The notes below the pieces were generated by a model. It did not search any database and had not been told where the DNA came from. It was given only the letters and a program-made list of their open reading frames with translations. Shown in pieces: positions 36,448-46,982 of a stretch of 64,000 bases of DNA (position 1 is its first letter; the number at the start of each line of letters is the position of its first letter). The position numbers and the translations under genes are program-made. The DNA comes from Dermatemys mawii (Eukaryota > Chordata > Testudines > Dermatemydidae), in NCBI GenBank assembly GCA_007922305.1, contig ML677364.1, positions 18,436,260 through 18,500,259 of the forward strand, written 5' to 3'.

Positions 36448-36679
36448 GGATAAAGCCTCAAAAGGAGGAGGATACTGAAGGAACATGTAAGGTACATCTA
36501 CACAGGAATTAAACACCTGCAGCTGGCCTGGGTCAGCTGACTCAAATTTGTGTGGCTCAAGCTGTAAAATTGCTGTATAGACATTTGGGCTTGGGCTGGG
36601 GCCTGAGCTCCAGGATACCGGGTGGGGGTGGGAGGTGGTCCAGAGCTTGGGCTCTAGCCCAAGCCTCAACATCTATATA

Positions 36680-37599
36680 AGTGACAAAGAGTCTTGTGGC
36701 ACCTTATAGAGTAACAGATGTATTAGAGCTGTCAGGATTGCCTCCCCACTCTGAACTCTAGGGTACAGAAGTGAGGACCCACATGAAAGAAAAAGAAAAA
36801 GAAATAACCCCCCAAGCTTATTTTACCAGCTAGGTTAAACTTTCCCCAAACACAAACTTCTCCTGTGTCTGGAGCTGATTGCTGCCACCACCAAGTAAAG
36901 ATACCCCAAGAACTATGGGGCAGGGCTACTTGGAGCCCCCCTTCTCTTTCCAAAAATCCCTCCAAGTCTGTACCTCCCTCCCTGGGAAAGATCCGAGAAA
37001 AACCTCTCACTGATCCTGCTAGGTGAGCCTGATTCAAAAGCCTGAATCTACACAATGGAAACCAACCAATCAAATTCTTAAAAGAAAGATTTTAATTAAA
37101 GAAAAATATAAAGGAATAAATCCCTTGTAAAAATCAGTAAGAAGGGCACTTACAATCAACAAAGAATCAAAGAGACAACCCTCCCCCCCTTGAGGAATTC
37201 CTCCCTCTGCTGAGCTTTACAGTTACAGCAAAACCTAGTGATAATTCCCACAAACCTGAGAAATTCATGAGTGATATAACAACACAAACATAAAACTTAT
37301 TGCCTTGCTGGCGAACTTTACTTGCTGTTGTTGTTTAGAAAGATTATAGATAGGTAGAGAAAAGAGATAGGTTTGTTTCACCTGGTAGCTCCACGTGAAC
37401 AGACAAAAGAAACTGAAACCCTTTTTCTCCCTGCAAGTTTGAAAGCATCTTCAGTTCCTCATTGGTCAGGATGCATCCAACAAAGTGGGTATTCACCCAC
37501 GAAAGCTTATGCTCTAATACATCTGTTAGTCTATAAGGTGCCACAGGACTCTTTGTCGCTTTTGCAGATCCGGACTAACACAGCTGCCCTCTGATACTG
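36680..37599. mobile_element. Foldback (palindromic) repeat inserted into the TIR transposon
   Basis: The right half reads CCCACGAAAGCTTATGCTCT...GTCTATAAGGTGCCACAGGA...GGACTAACACAGCTGCCCTCTGATAC, the end of a well-known reptile foldback repeat also present at 46983-47152. The left half is its inverse, GACAAAGAGTCTTGTGGCAC through GATGTATTAGAG, truncated at the outer end. A 12-bp duplication, aacatctatata (36668-36679) and aacgtctatata (37600-37611), flanks the insertion. Confidence 0.85.
36727..37467. mobile_element. LTR-like sequence nested in the foldback repeat
   Basis: Sequence from CTGTCAGGATTGCCTCCCCA, CTCTGAACTCTAGGGTACAG, GTGAGGACCCACATGAAAG through TCCTCATTGGTCAG resembles a turtle LTR I recognise by these blocks. 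It lies between the two arms of the foldback repeat, so it inserted after that repeat. No protein is encoded; a 113-codon minus frame here is incidental. Confidence 0.7.
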
Positions 37600-37706
37600 A
37601 ACGTCTATATAGCAATATTTAGCTCTGCAGCCAGATCCCAAGTCAGCTGACCCAGGCCAGCCATGGCAATACCACAATTTTTTAATTCCAGTGTAGACAT
37701 ACCCTT

Positions 37707-38218
37707 CGCGGCAATTTCCAGCTGCTGTATTGCTTTCTTGTTTGACAGTCTATAAATAGGGACAATTGTCATTGAAGCTCAGCTTCCATATGCAAGTATC
37801 ATCAATGTGACAATGCACTGAGGAGGCTGAATACAATCAGTGCAGCAACTGTGTAGTATGGAAGATATATTTTACAGTTAGATTGCTTGCTGTAAAGTGA
37901 ATCTTGTTTATTGTGGAATTCCACTTTTGAATAGTTCAGCTCCTCAGCTGAATAAAAGCAATTTTTCTTTATTTGAATGCACCTTTTCAATGCAAATGTG
38001 TACTTTATGGTATTGTCTTGCTTAGATAAACTCTAACATATTTCTTCCAGTAGTTCCCCTTTTTGACCAAACATATGATGTGCTATCTTCCAGTGTGACT
38101 TGTATATCGAAACTGGCATTGATGCTAGTATGCACCTAAACATGAGCATACTAGGAGAGGAAGAATCTCTAAATATATATTTTGCATCTTTTTTCCTCTA
38201 CTGAACTCAAAGCATTTT
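37707..38218. other. Intron 4, unassigned part
   Basis: AT-rich sequence with no feature that I can support. Confidence 0.5.
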
Positions 38219-38337
38219 CACAGATTGGGAGAACGAGGCACAGAATAATTAATTGACTTGCCCAAGGTCACATAGTAAGAAATGGCAGAGACAGGAATAA
38301 AATCCAGGTCTTCCGATGTCCAATTCAATGCTCTAAA
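38219..38337 (-). mobile_element. MIR-like SINE core
   Basis: GAACGAGGCACAGAATAA, GACTTGCCCAAGGTCACATA, GTAAGAAATGGCAGAGACAG and CCAGGTCTTCCGATGTCC are, in reverse complement, the MIR core from the tRNA-proximal region to the CTCTGTGCCTC block. It is an ancient amniote insertion on the minus strand. Confidence 0.85.
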
Positions 38338-38430
38338 ACAGTGGATCGATCTGTCTCCAGAGGCTCTGTTTGGTTCAACTACACACCCAGGTGTATACCT
38401 GAATCTAATCTGAGCTCATTTGCCCTCCAA

Positions 38431-38725
38431 AGTAGAGCTGGCTGGGAAATGTTTTTTCCTCCCTTCCCTCTGAAAAAATTCAACACAATTTATTTTTTCT
38501 TCTTATTTGTAGAAGTATTCCTTTGATTTTTTTATGCAGTAGGGAATCCAAACATCTAAAACTGAAGATGTTTGGTTTACTTGGAACAACAACCCAAAAG
38601 ATGTATGTCAGGTTTTTTTATGAAAACACAAAAAAATTGACAAAAATGACATTTCATGCAAATTTCTGTTTTGTCAAAAAGCCACTTTTCATCAAAAATA
38701 TTTTTATTTTTTCCCCAGCTCTACT
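38431..38725. mobile_element. AGAGCTGG-ended MITE, about 295 bp
   Basis: AGTAGAGCTGG at the left and CCAGCTCTACT at the right are exact inverses. The inside is rich in AAAAATTT and TTTTCATCAAAAATAT-like text, as in a reptile MITE I recognise. A worn relative may lie at 53885-54065. The open frames of 61 and 68 codons inside are not genes. Confidence 0.8.
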
Positions 38726-38805
38726 GTAAGCCAAATCAGGAAGTTTTATAGGAACTACTTCTCTTGAAAGATTTCTGGGACTTCATGCTTTTGGCTGGAT
38801 TAAAA

Positions 38806-39092
38806 ATCGGCAGGTAGTGTTCGATGTATTGGGAATTGATTTATCACGTCTCATCTAGATGCAATAAATCGATCCCTGAACACACTCCCCATTGACTCCG
38901 GAACTCCAGCTCCACAAGAGGAGTAAGTGGAGTGGTTGGGGGAGCCATCGCGATCGACTCACCGACATGAGGATGGCCAGGTAAGTCGAACTAAGATACT
39001 TGGACTTCAGCTATGCAAATAGCGTAGCTGAAGTTGTGTATCTTAGTTCAAAACCCCCCACCTACCCACCCAGTGTAGCCCAGGTCTAAGAA
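38806..39092. mobile_element. MITE with internal hairpins (GTTCGA type), near exon 4
   Basis: The segment carries GTTCGATGTATTGGGAATTG...AATAAATCGATCCCTGAACA and, at 38986-39053, GAACTAAGATAC/CTTCAGCTATG paired with AGCGTAGCTGAAG/GTATCTTAGTTC around CAAAT. This is a common reptile MITE whose usual ends read GTCTACACT; here the right end is GTGTAGCCCAGGTCTAAG. It ends about 310 bp from exon 4 on the donor side. Confidence 0.75.
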
Positions 39093-39401
39093 AGGAAACT
39101 TTCTTGTAGAATTTTGGCACTTCTGCTTTCAGTGCCTGAATATGGATGTGAAGAAAGGCACAAAATAAAGTTTTAAAATGAATGAGCAAGCTTTTTTAAC
39201 TTAAAAATTGGTTTAGCTTGGGTCTTAGTTTGAATTTTGGACAAATATTCATGTCATTTCTTTTAAATGCATCAATTTGCCCGTCCCTAAAACATATTTG
39301 AATATAAGCTAGGAAACAGTTAAAAAACAAAACAAAACATCTAAAAATACTCTGCAGAAAAAGAGACCAAATACTTTCAGCCACACACTCCTACTTCCTA
39401 C
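39093..39401. other. Intron 4 next to exon 4 donor
   Basis: About 300 bp of AT-rich intron without a recognised repeat. Confidence 0.6.
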
Positions 39402-39622
39402 CTTAAAGTATACAAGATTTTCCCATCATTCCATATTCTCAGAAGCTGATTGGGTGTAGTGATCCAATGAGCTTCTGCTGTTTTAGAATTTCGGAAGATA
39501 GTGTCTGGTATCCATATCAATCCAACCATATTGCTGTTTAGAGTCAGTATTTTCATGGTGCTGTTGAAACGAAGGCGGCTGTCTGTCCATGTCTGAGCAA
39601 AAAATATATCAATTTGGTATTC
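39402..39622 (-). CDS. GABRG3: GABRG3 exon 4: GABA-A receptor gamma-3 subunit, extracellular domain part
   Basis: This exon encodes part of the extracellular ligand-binding domain of a GABA-A receptor gamma subunit, a chloride channel subunit of inhibitory synapses. On the minus strand it begins after a polypyrimidine-AG acceptor (ttttattacag) with Glu-Tyr-Gln-Ile-Asp and ends Tyr-Thr-Leu-Arg before a GTAGGA donor. It is 221 bp, so intron 3 is phase 0 and intron 4 phase 2, as I recall for the gamma paralogues. Visible are the loop D segment DIFFAQTW, whose Phe, Ala and Thr match the gamma-2 Phe77/Ala79/Thr81 benzodiazepine-site positions, an N-glycosylation site FNST, and the pLGIC signature WIPDTIF. 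Residues such as TWTDSRLRF and KTAEAHW match gamma-3 rather than gamma-2 as I remember the paralogues. The frame is open across the whole exon, consistent with a functional gene. In mammals GABRG3 lies in a cluster with GABRB3 and GABRA5; those genes are not in this window. Confidence 0.97.
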
Positions 39623-39717
39623 CTGTAATAAAAGCACAACATAAAAACTGAAGTTGGTTCCACATATTCCACTTATATTTGATCTTTGATAGGATATATT
39701 TAAAGGGCTGTAGCCTC

Positions 39718-39779
39718 AGTCAGTGTAATTCAACATAGCTCTATTAAAATCAATGGATCTATGTTGATTTACACTAGCT
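39718..39779. repeat. Short foldback repeat, about 25-bp arms
   Basis: AGTGTAATTCAACATAGCTC and the inverse of ATCTATGTTGATTTACACT pair with few mismatches around AAAAT. It lies about 100 bp upstream of exon 4's acceptor in gene orientation and is one of several such foldbacks in the window. Confidence 0.8.
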
Positions 39780-40478
39780 AAGGATCTGGTCTTTTAAAGT
39801 TGTGGGGTTTTTTTTCCCCCATTCTTGGAATCAGTTTACTTTAAGGCAAAAAACAGAACAACATGATCTTCTGCATTGACCTTTTAGTTTAGCATGCTCT
39901 GCCCCACCACACAGTCTAGACCATCCTTCTCCATGTCAAGTTGGAGAATTCACAACTGGACAATATATCTGCAGTGGCTTCCCTGCCTTAGTGCGAAAAC
40001 AGAGATTTTAAGGAGCTGCTGTATGATGAAACAGGTGTTTGAGATTCAGGTAGTATTAGACAAATATGGCTAGTGATTAAATAAGTTATCTGAAGAATAA
40101 CAAATTCTGTGAAACATGGCAGCCAAACACACACACTAATTGGTCTGTTTCTAAACTGTTACATGTATAGCCTACAGCAGAAAGATACCATAGATACTCA
40201 TTTATTTTTCTTCACAACTCTCTTAAACTGACATTAATATGCTAATCCAGATGCTACAATCTTATCTTTTCTATAGTAACATTTATTATCCTGTTTCTGT
40301 TACTAAGTAGGCATAATAAAGGTGATAAAACAGAAGTAAAACACACACACAAGTGTGAGCATGTGTATATACTATTACAGACAAAAAACTTTGTTAACAG
40401 ATAGATATTTAAGTTTCAAAATCCAGTACTTAAAATACCAGTTCCACATCTGCCTGGACAACCTTCATTCTGCTGCCT
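39780..40478. other. Intron 3, unassigned part
   Basis: AT-rich sequence with a short CA run near 40341-40355; nothing else recognised. Confidence 0.5.
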
Positions 40479-40672
40479 GAACATAAGAAAGGCCGTACTG
40501 GGTCAGACCAAAGGTCCATCTAGCCCAGTATCCTGTCTACCAACAGTGGCCAATGCCAAGTGTCCCAGAGTGAGTGGACTTAACAGGTAAAGATCAAGTG
40601 ATCTCTCTCCTGCCATCCATCACCCACCTCTGACAAACAGAGGCTAGGGACACCATTCCTTACCCAGCCTGG

Positions 40673-41518
40673 CTAATAGCCATTAATGGACTTAACCTCC
40701 ATGAATTTATCCAGTTCTCTTTTAAACCTTGTTATAGTCCTTGCCTTCACAGCCTCCTCAGGTAAGTAGTTCCATGGGTTGACTGTGCGCTGTGTGAAGA
40801 AGAACTTCCTTTTATTTGTTTTAAACTTGCTGTCCACTAATTTCAATGGGTGGCCCCTAGTTCTTCTATTATGGGAACAAGTAAATAACTTTTCCTTATT
40901 CACTTTCTCCATGCCACTCATAATTTTATATACCTCTATCATATCCCCCCTTAGTCTCCTCTTTTCCAACCTAAAAAGTCCCAGCCTCTTTAATCTCTCC
41001 TCATAATGATCAAATGATCCCCTAATCATTTTAGTTGCCCTTTTCTGAACCTTTTCTAATGCCAGTATATCCTTTTTGAGATGAGGAGACCACATTTGTA
41101 CACAGTATTCAAGATGTGGGCGCACCATGGATTTGTATAAGGGCAATAAGGTTCTCTGCATCTTATTCACTATCCCTTTTTTAATGATTCCTAACATCCT
41201 GTTTGCTTTTTTGACTGCTACTGCACACTGCATGGACATCTTCAGAGAACTATCCACGATGACGCCAAGATCTTTTTTCTGATTAGTTGTAGCTAAATTA
41301 GCCCCCATCATATTGTATGTACAGTTAGGGTTATTTTTTCCAAAGTGCATTACTTTACATTTATCCACATTAAATTTCATTTGCCATTTTGTTGCCCAAT
41401 CACTTAGTTTTGTGAGATCTTTTTGAAGTTCTTCACAGTCTGCTTGGGTCTTAACTATTTTGAGCAGTTTAGTATCATCCGCAAACTTTGCCACCTCACT
41501 GTTTACCCTTTCCTCCAA
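40673..41518 (-). pseudogene. CR1 ORF2 fragment: RT catalytic box to C-terminus
   Basis: This 281-codon frame is the longest coding remnant in the window. It begins within the palm and shows the catalytic FADD box (KFADDTKLL, residues 11-19), KWQMKFNVDKCKVMHFG, LGVIVDSSLKMS, the thumb segment [47 protein letters not shown] and a C-terminal FFFTQRTVNPWNYLPEE stretch, all hallmark CR1 order. The stop at 40673 is followed by the 3' untranslated region. This part alone is intact, but the upstream lesions disable the protein. Confidence 0.95.
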
Positions 41519-41965
41519 ATCATTGATGAATAAGTTGAATAGGACTGGTCCTAGGACTGACGCTTAGGGAACACCACTAGTTACCCCTCTCCATTCTGAA
41601 AATTTACCATTTATTCCTACCCTTTGTTCCCTGTCTTTTAACCAGTTCTCAATCCATGAAAGGATCTTCCCCCTTATCCCATGGCAACTTAATTTACGTA
41701 AGAACCTTTGGTGAGGGACCTTGTCAAAGGCTTTCTGGAAATCTAGTACACTACGTCCACTGGATCCCCCTTGTCCACATGTTTGTTGACCCCTTCAAAG
41801 AACTCTATTAGATTAGTAAGACAGGATTTCCCTTTACAGAAACCATGCTGACCTTTGCCCAACAATTTATGTTCTTCTATGTACCTGACAATTTTATTCT
41901 TTACTATTGTTTCAACTAATTTGCCCGGTACAGACGTTAGACTTACCGGTGTGTAGTTGCCGGGA
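41519..41965 (-). pseudogene. CR1 ORF2 fragment: RT palm, multiply broken
   Basis: No single open frame, but read across frames the minus strand shows GDPGN, a GFCKGKSCLTNLIEFFE segment, VDVVY then FQKAFD separated by a one-base deletion near 41745, and VTSGVP followed by a stop (41564-41566) where Gln-Gly is usual, then SVLGPVLFNLFINDL. These are RT blocks A and B with the first catalytic Asp in FQKAFD. Confidence 0.88.
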
Positions 41966-42556
41966 TCACCTCTTTTTAAATATTGGCGTTACATTAGCTA
42001 TCTTCCAGTCATTGGGTACAGAAGCCGATTTAAAGGACAGGTTACAAACCCTGGTTAATAGTTCCGCAATTTCACATTTAAGTTCTTTCAGAACTCCTGG
42101 GTGAATGCCATCTGGTTCTGGTGACTTGTTACAGTTAAGTTTATCAATTAGTTCCAAAACCTCCTCTAGTGATACTTCAATCTGTAACAATTCCTCAGAT
42201 TTGTCACCTACAAAAGACGGCTCAGGTTTGGGAATCTCCCTAACGTCCTCAGCCGTGAAGACCGAAGCAAAGAATTCATTTAGTTTCTCTGCAATGAGTT
42301 TATCATCTTTAAGTGCTCCTTGTGTATCTCTATCATCCAGGGGCCCCACTGGTTGTTTAGCAGGCTTCCTGCTTCTGATGTATTTAAAAAACATTTTATT
42401 ATTACCTTTTGAGTTTCTGGCTAGCTGTTCTTCAAATTCCATTTTGGCTTTTCTTATTACATTTTTACACTTAATTTGGCAGTGTTTATGCTCCTCTCTA
42501 GTTACCTCAGTAGGATTTAACTTCCACTTTTTAAAAGATGCCTTTTTATCTCTCAC
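41966..42556 (-). pseudogene. CR1 ORF2 fragment: linker and RT fingers
   Basis: This 196-codon frame covers the basic linker (CKNVIRKAKMEFEEQLA), a KYIRSRKP segment, the FFASVFTAED region and the first reverse transcriptase blocks (NKSPEPDGIHPGVLKEL and WKIANVTPIFKK). The family normally has Gly where the first shows Glu (SPGPDG). The frame ends at TGA after an extra base in the AAAAAGAGG tract where GDPGNYRP should follow. The remaining RT palm coding lies in other frames over 41519-41965. Confidence 0.93.
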
Positions 42557-42564
42557 TGCTTCTT

Positions 42565-42954
42565 CTACATGGTTTTTAAGCCACAGTGGCTCTTTTTTAG
42601 TACTTTGACTTTTTTTTTAATTTCGGGTATACATTTCAGTTGGGCCTCTATTATGGTGTCTTTGAAAAGTGTCCATGCAGCTTGCAGGGATTTCACTTTA
42701 GTCACTTTATCTATTAATTTCCGTTTAACTAACCCCCTCATTTTTGCATAGTTCCCCTTCCTGAAATTAAATATCACAGTGTTGGGCTGCTGCGGATTTG
42801 TTCCCAGCACGGAAATGTTAAATGTTATTATATTATGATCACTATTCCCAAGCGGTCCTGTTATAGTTACCTCTTGGACCAGCTCTTGCGCTCCACTCAG
42901 GACTAAATCAAGAGTTGCCTCTCCTCTTGTGGGTTCCTGTACCAACTGCTCCAA
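42565..42954 (-). pseudogene. CR1 ORF2 fragment: endonuclease C-terminus and linker
   Basis: This 129-codon frame continues the endonuclease after a frame break. It contains TRGEATLDLVLSG and GNSDHNIITFNI, where SDH (residues 38-40) is the last catalytic motif, followed by the lysine-rich linker that leads to the reverse transcriptase. It ends at a stop before the next frame at 42556. Confidence 0.92.
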
Positions 42955-42965
42955 GAAGCAGCCAT

Positions 42966-43598
42966 TTAAAGTATCAAGGAATTTGGTCTCTGCATTTCGT
43001 CCTGAGGTGACATGTACCGAGTCAATATGGGATAATTGAAATCCCCCATTATTATTGAGTTATTTATTTTGACAGCCTCTCTAATCTCCCTTAGCATTTC
43101 ATCGTCACTATCACTGTCCTGATCACGTGGTCGATAATCGATCCCTATTGTTATATTCTTATTAGTGCATGGAATTACTATCCACAGAAATTCTATGGAG
43201 CATGTGTATTCATTTAAGATTTTTAGTTCATTTGATTCTACATTTTCTTTCACATATAGTGCCACTCGCCCACCCCCACGACCTGTTCTGTCTTTCCGAT
43301 ATATTTTATACCCCAGAATGATTGTGTCCCATTGATTGTCCTCACTCCACCATGTTTCTGTGATGCCTATTATGTCAATATTCTCCCTTAACAGGAGGCA
43401 CTCTAGTTCACCCATCTTATTATTTAGACTTCTAGCATTAGTGTACAAGCACTTTAAGAACTGGTCGCTGTTTATTTGTCTGCCCTTTTCTGATATGTCA
43501 CATTCTGTATGTGAAAGTTTGTCATCTGATCTGGCCTCTCCTTTATTCTTTACCATCCTCTCCTTCTGACTAAAACCTGATGCATCCAACCTATGCAT
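42966..43598 (-). pseudogene. CR1 ORF2 fragment: endonuclease N-terminal part
   Basis: This 210-codon frame encodes most of an APE-like endonuclease that would nick target DNA for target-primed reverse transcription. After about 45 residues of leader come YTNARSLNNKMGEL with the active-site Asn (residues 52-65), GITETWW with the catalytic Glu (78-84), the glycine-rich GRGGGRVALYV (106-116) and IMGDFNYP with the Asp/Asn pair (183-190). The frame then drifts, and the last motif, SDH, lies in the next frame downstream. The start is arbitrary because the element is 5'-truncated. Confidence 0.93.
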
Positions 43599-43605
43599 TG
43601 AATGA

Positions 43606-45570
43606 TGAGAGGATATTGTAGTAAAAATGTGATTATATAATTAAAGACTTTATCATAATATGTCCCATAAGCATAAAGGGGCAGAATTAAAGTTTCCTGG
43701 TCAATATGGCAGTTCCTTGCTTGAGTCTTTGTCCAGCCTAATTTTCATTTAATTTAGCATTGAAGGTTCCTTGGAGAATTTTTTTAAAGGAAAAAGGTAC
43801 AAACAAATTCTATTATGTACAACTGTAACAACTTACTGTGTATTACTGCCAAGGTTGTGCCATGAATTTATCATAGTATTCTAACTGTATTCTGAGAGCC
43901 ATCTGGTTACCCTGCATTAGTCCTGTAATTAACATCTTTTGCAGGCCATCCTTCCAGAACTGATGTTATAACACTTATTCATTGACACTATTAGCTGAGA
44001 AACACTCTCTGGGACTCTCACCTTTCCATGATGAATGATCAATGGATATGTAAGAATTCTTAGCATGTATAGGAATAGCAGGTAATATATCACCTTATGA
44101 CTTGCAGCATAACTACTAACAGTCCCTAGACCCCTTTCCCTTTAGCCTTTCTAACTGTGATTTTTCTTTTTGATTAGCTTTATTTTCAGGGGTAGGACAA
44201 GAGATTTGACGCTGAAGGGGATTTATTTTCATGTTGGTGTGCAGGGAATTGTACATCTCTGTACATTGAGACAAGGAAGCATACCAAAGTATCTAGCTCA
44301 TACTGATTGTTATTTCCATTTTTAAATAAATGAGAAGTGCTCGGAAATTACAGGGACGAGGGAAATGGTCCTAAAACTACCCACCTATATATATTTATAA
44401 ACATACAAAAATTGCTGTTTCCTCACTTTGCCATTATTGCAGGGAGTGGATTATTCACATTATGTTCTACTATTTGCCCCATCTCTGCCAGCTCCTCATT
44501 GCAACACCCAGGAGAAGAGAGCTTTGTGTGTTTTCACCTGATAGAGAATGGAATATGCTAGACATGGCCACATGTAGAGCAGTTTTCTCTAACTGCTGTG
44601 CTAGTGGAACTGTTCCTTTAGCTCGCAAGCAGAGACCAGTATTTATGGAGCCAAAGGCTATGATGCCACATATATACAGCTGGCTAATGAACATGGTGTA
44701 TTTATACACAACAATGGATTGATGCAAGATGTTCATATCTGAAGTTATTTTATATGACAAGAATGCTTATTTTGATTGCCAAATTATTTCTAAATTTAGA
44801 AGCAGCTGTAATTCTCTTTTGGGATATTGTACATGCTTAGGATTTTGCTTATTCAAAGGAAAAGCAGCCCTGAACTGTTTAATTAATGTCCACCATACTT
44901 TTCTTCTCCATACTCTCCACAAGACACAATTCCTTCTTTTTTAAGTCATCTATGAGGTAAAGTAGTCCTGTTGGCATTTCCTGTTAAATACTACATTTAG
45001 ATCAGCCCCTCAAGGTTATTCAAAATACAACTGGTAAAGCACAGGCCCAGAGTGGACAGATTCAACTCTATTGACTTAAATGGATTGTTTAAACCAGGAC
45101 TGGATTTAAGCCTGTGTGCATACATAAACTGCATTGCATCCTCTAATAATAAACCATGCTCTGTTGTTTTAAATGTGTCTCACTGTCCTATGAGCAGCTT
45201 GAAATGGTTTATTTAAGCCTTATCACACAACTCAGTAAACAGCATTTTTCCCCGTAACATCTTTCCTAACAATTTAGTTCTGTTTAAAGATAACTCATTA
45301 CAGATGCAATGTACTATATTCGATAATAAGGGGTAAACAGATATTTACATTTGATATCGGAACTGTAATCTTCCCCTTTTTCTTCATCCATTAATCCCTT
45401 TAAAAAAGGATGCTATATCAGTACAGCCTTTACATCAATCATTGTAATTACTTCAGCCTTCATCCAAATGGTGAATGGGGTTTGCTGTTTAGGTATTCCA
45501 TTTTTGAACAAGAGACAGAGAGGTCAATTTTGAAAGCTGGGTGTATAAAATTCGACTCCTTGTCTCAGAT
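43606..45570. other. Intron 3, unassigned part
   Basis: AT-rich sequence. Overlapping open frames of 70-96 codons at 44337-44944 show no recognisable domain. A weak foldback-like stretch is near 45030-45110. Confidence 0.45.
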
Positions 45571-45650
45571 CCTCAAAAGGTATTTACTTGCCTAATTCTT
45601 GTTGACTCCAATGGGAGTCAGGCACCTAAGGGCTTTTGACAATCTGAGCT
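45571..45650. repeat. Foldback repeat (CAGATCCTCAAAAGG type), copy 1
   Basis: CAGATCCTCAAAAGGTATTT at the left is imperfectly inverted in the CCTAAGGGCTTTTGACAATC-TG end on the right. GACTCCAATGGGAGTCAGGC lies in the middle. The same family is seen at 46363-46455. Confidence 0.7.
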
Positions 45651-46362
45651 CTACATTTTAATTTATAGTCACCTGCACATAAGTGTCTTGATTTTCATAG
45701 ATGCTCAGTGTGTCTCCCCCAGCAGTCAATAGACAACATGCATTGCAGTGTGGAGGAAGGGTGCAATGGCCTCTGAATCACTGAAACCCCACATAGGAAC
45801 TGTGTAAGGAATCTGCTGAGTGTGCACCCACAGGTGATACTTGCCTATCCATTCCATGCCACAGGAATGTTCTCCATGTTAGCCTTACATAGAAGTATTT
45901 GGGCCATAAATGTATGAAAAGACAAGGATCACTTTCAATTCACTGGTTTTAGAGGAATGCATAGGTCAATTGTTTTATAGAAGGTAATACTAGTATTAAT
46001 GGTATTAGGCAAGAAATAATCTTTATCTTAAGTTCTATGTAAAATGTTCTGCCTACAAAATCTTAATGGGAACAGATTTCTTTGCTAACACCAAGGAATA
46101 CTTGATGAATGAAGAATTAGAAAGCAGAGAAACCAATCTCACCAATTATGACTAGGGACATACCAATTTTCCAAGCACATTTCTGAGATGTTACCTGTGC
46201 AAAAAGTCTTGTCTGTTCACAGATATAAATAAACTTAGAAATTATATACTGTAGACCTCCTCCTGATTACTTATTTATGAATTACTGAAGTAGTTTGTAC
46301 CTCTGGATGTTAGAGGCTCATGGGGCTAGAGAATGGGAGGAGGGTCTTGAATTCTTCTCTCT

Positions 46363-46455
46363 GATGCTGGCCCAGATCCTCCATGGTATTTATGCTTCTA
46401 ACTTACATTGAAATCAAGGGAAGTTAGGAGCCTAAATATTTTAGAGAATCGTCAT
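46363..46455. repeat. Foldback repeat (CAGATCCTCCATGG type), copy 2
   Basis: GCCCAGATCCTCCATGGTAT with GCTTCTAACTTACATTGAAA pairs with GGAAGTTAGGAGCCTAAATA and the following stretch. It is about 800 bp from copy 1 in the same orientation. Confidence 0.7.
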
Positions 46456-46982
46456 AGATATCATTGTAGTGGGTTGATTAATGTGCCTTTCCACCTAGCT
46501 GCAATTACAGCATGATGATAAAGGGAGGGGAAATATGGTGGTTGTAGAAAGAGTAGGTATATGTCGGAGGTAGGGGGAGGAGGAGAGAGTAAGAGATTGA
46601 CATCTTAGGGTATTAGATGCTCTAATGTGTGAGGCAGGGAATTATTGTGAAGTATTTTGTAGGTAGGTGTATTGGAAAAAAGAATTCCACATGTTTAACT
46701 TATTTACAAATCAGACCAAACATCTGTTTGTTTACTCATTCTCCAGAAAGACATGGAGAGGAACTCTGAAAAATACTGCACATTATTGAATGCCCTTACT
46801 CCTCACTTGAGCAAATACAAGACCACCAAGCTTCCATTTGCAATGCTTGGTTTTATTCATAAATTGCATGGAAGACTCTAGAAAGACAATGAGATCTATC
46901 TTGCCAAATACACAGAAAAAAAAAGTATAACTGTTTTAGGCAAAACACTAAAAATGTCCAAAAAGACAGCTGTTACAGGTAA
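46456..46982. other. Intron 3, unassigned part
   Basis: Contains a purine-rich stretch (46524-46600, many GGAGG/GGGGAGGAGG units); otherwise unrecognised. Confidence 0.5.

Larger units (their letters stand above)
36489..37706. mobile_element. TIR DNA transposon split by a nested insertion
   Basis: The left end AAGGTACATCTACACAGGAA and the inverted right end AAGGGTATGTCTACACTGGA continue into shared CCTGGGTCAGCTGACT text inside both arms (36525-36544 and 37644-37663 inverted). The element's own sequence is only 36489-36679 and about 37598-37706; an insertion of about 920 bp sits between. It is non-autonomous and belongs to the GTCTACAC-ended reptile group. Confidence 0.85.
34525..39401 (-). 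other. GABRG3: GABRG3 intron 4 (complete)
   Basis: This complete phase-2 intron of 4877 bp lies between exons 4 and 5. On the minus strand it starts GTAGGA and ends tttttccacag. Repeats fill much of it: an LTR-like block near 35.6-36.2 kb, a nested insertion at 36489-37706, a MIR-like SINE and two MITEs. No other exon is visible. Confidence 0.93.
40479..43605 (-). mobile_element. CR1 LINE, about 3.1 kb, ORF2 nearly complete but broken
   Basis: A minus-strand non-LTR retrotransposon in the sense orientation of GABRG3. From 5' to 3' it holds an APE-type endonuclease, a linker, a reverse transcriptase and a 3' untranslated region of about 190 bp ending TTTCTTATGTTC. The 5' end (5' UTR and any ORF1) is missing, the usual truncation. 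I can place at least four lesions: a frame break at 42955-42965 inside the endonuclease, an extra base in the A/G tract near 41966, a missing base near 41745, and a stop in place of Gln at 41564-41566. The copy cannot make a full ORF2 protein but is among the youngest here, judged by its readable frames. Confidence 0.96.

Noticed and set aside
40779..43569. Plus-strand frames (60-167 codons) opposite the CR1
   Set aside because: They are antisense shadows of the CR1 ORF2 coding strand.
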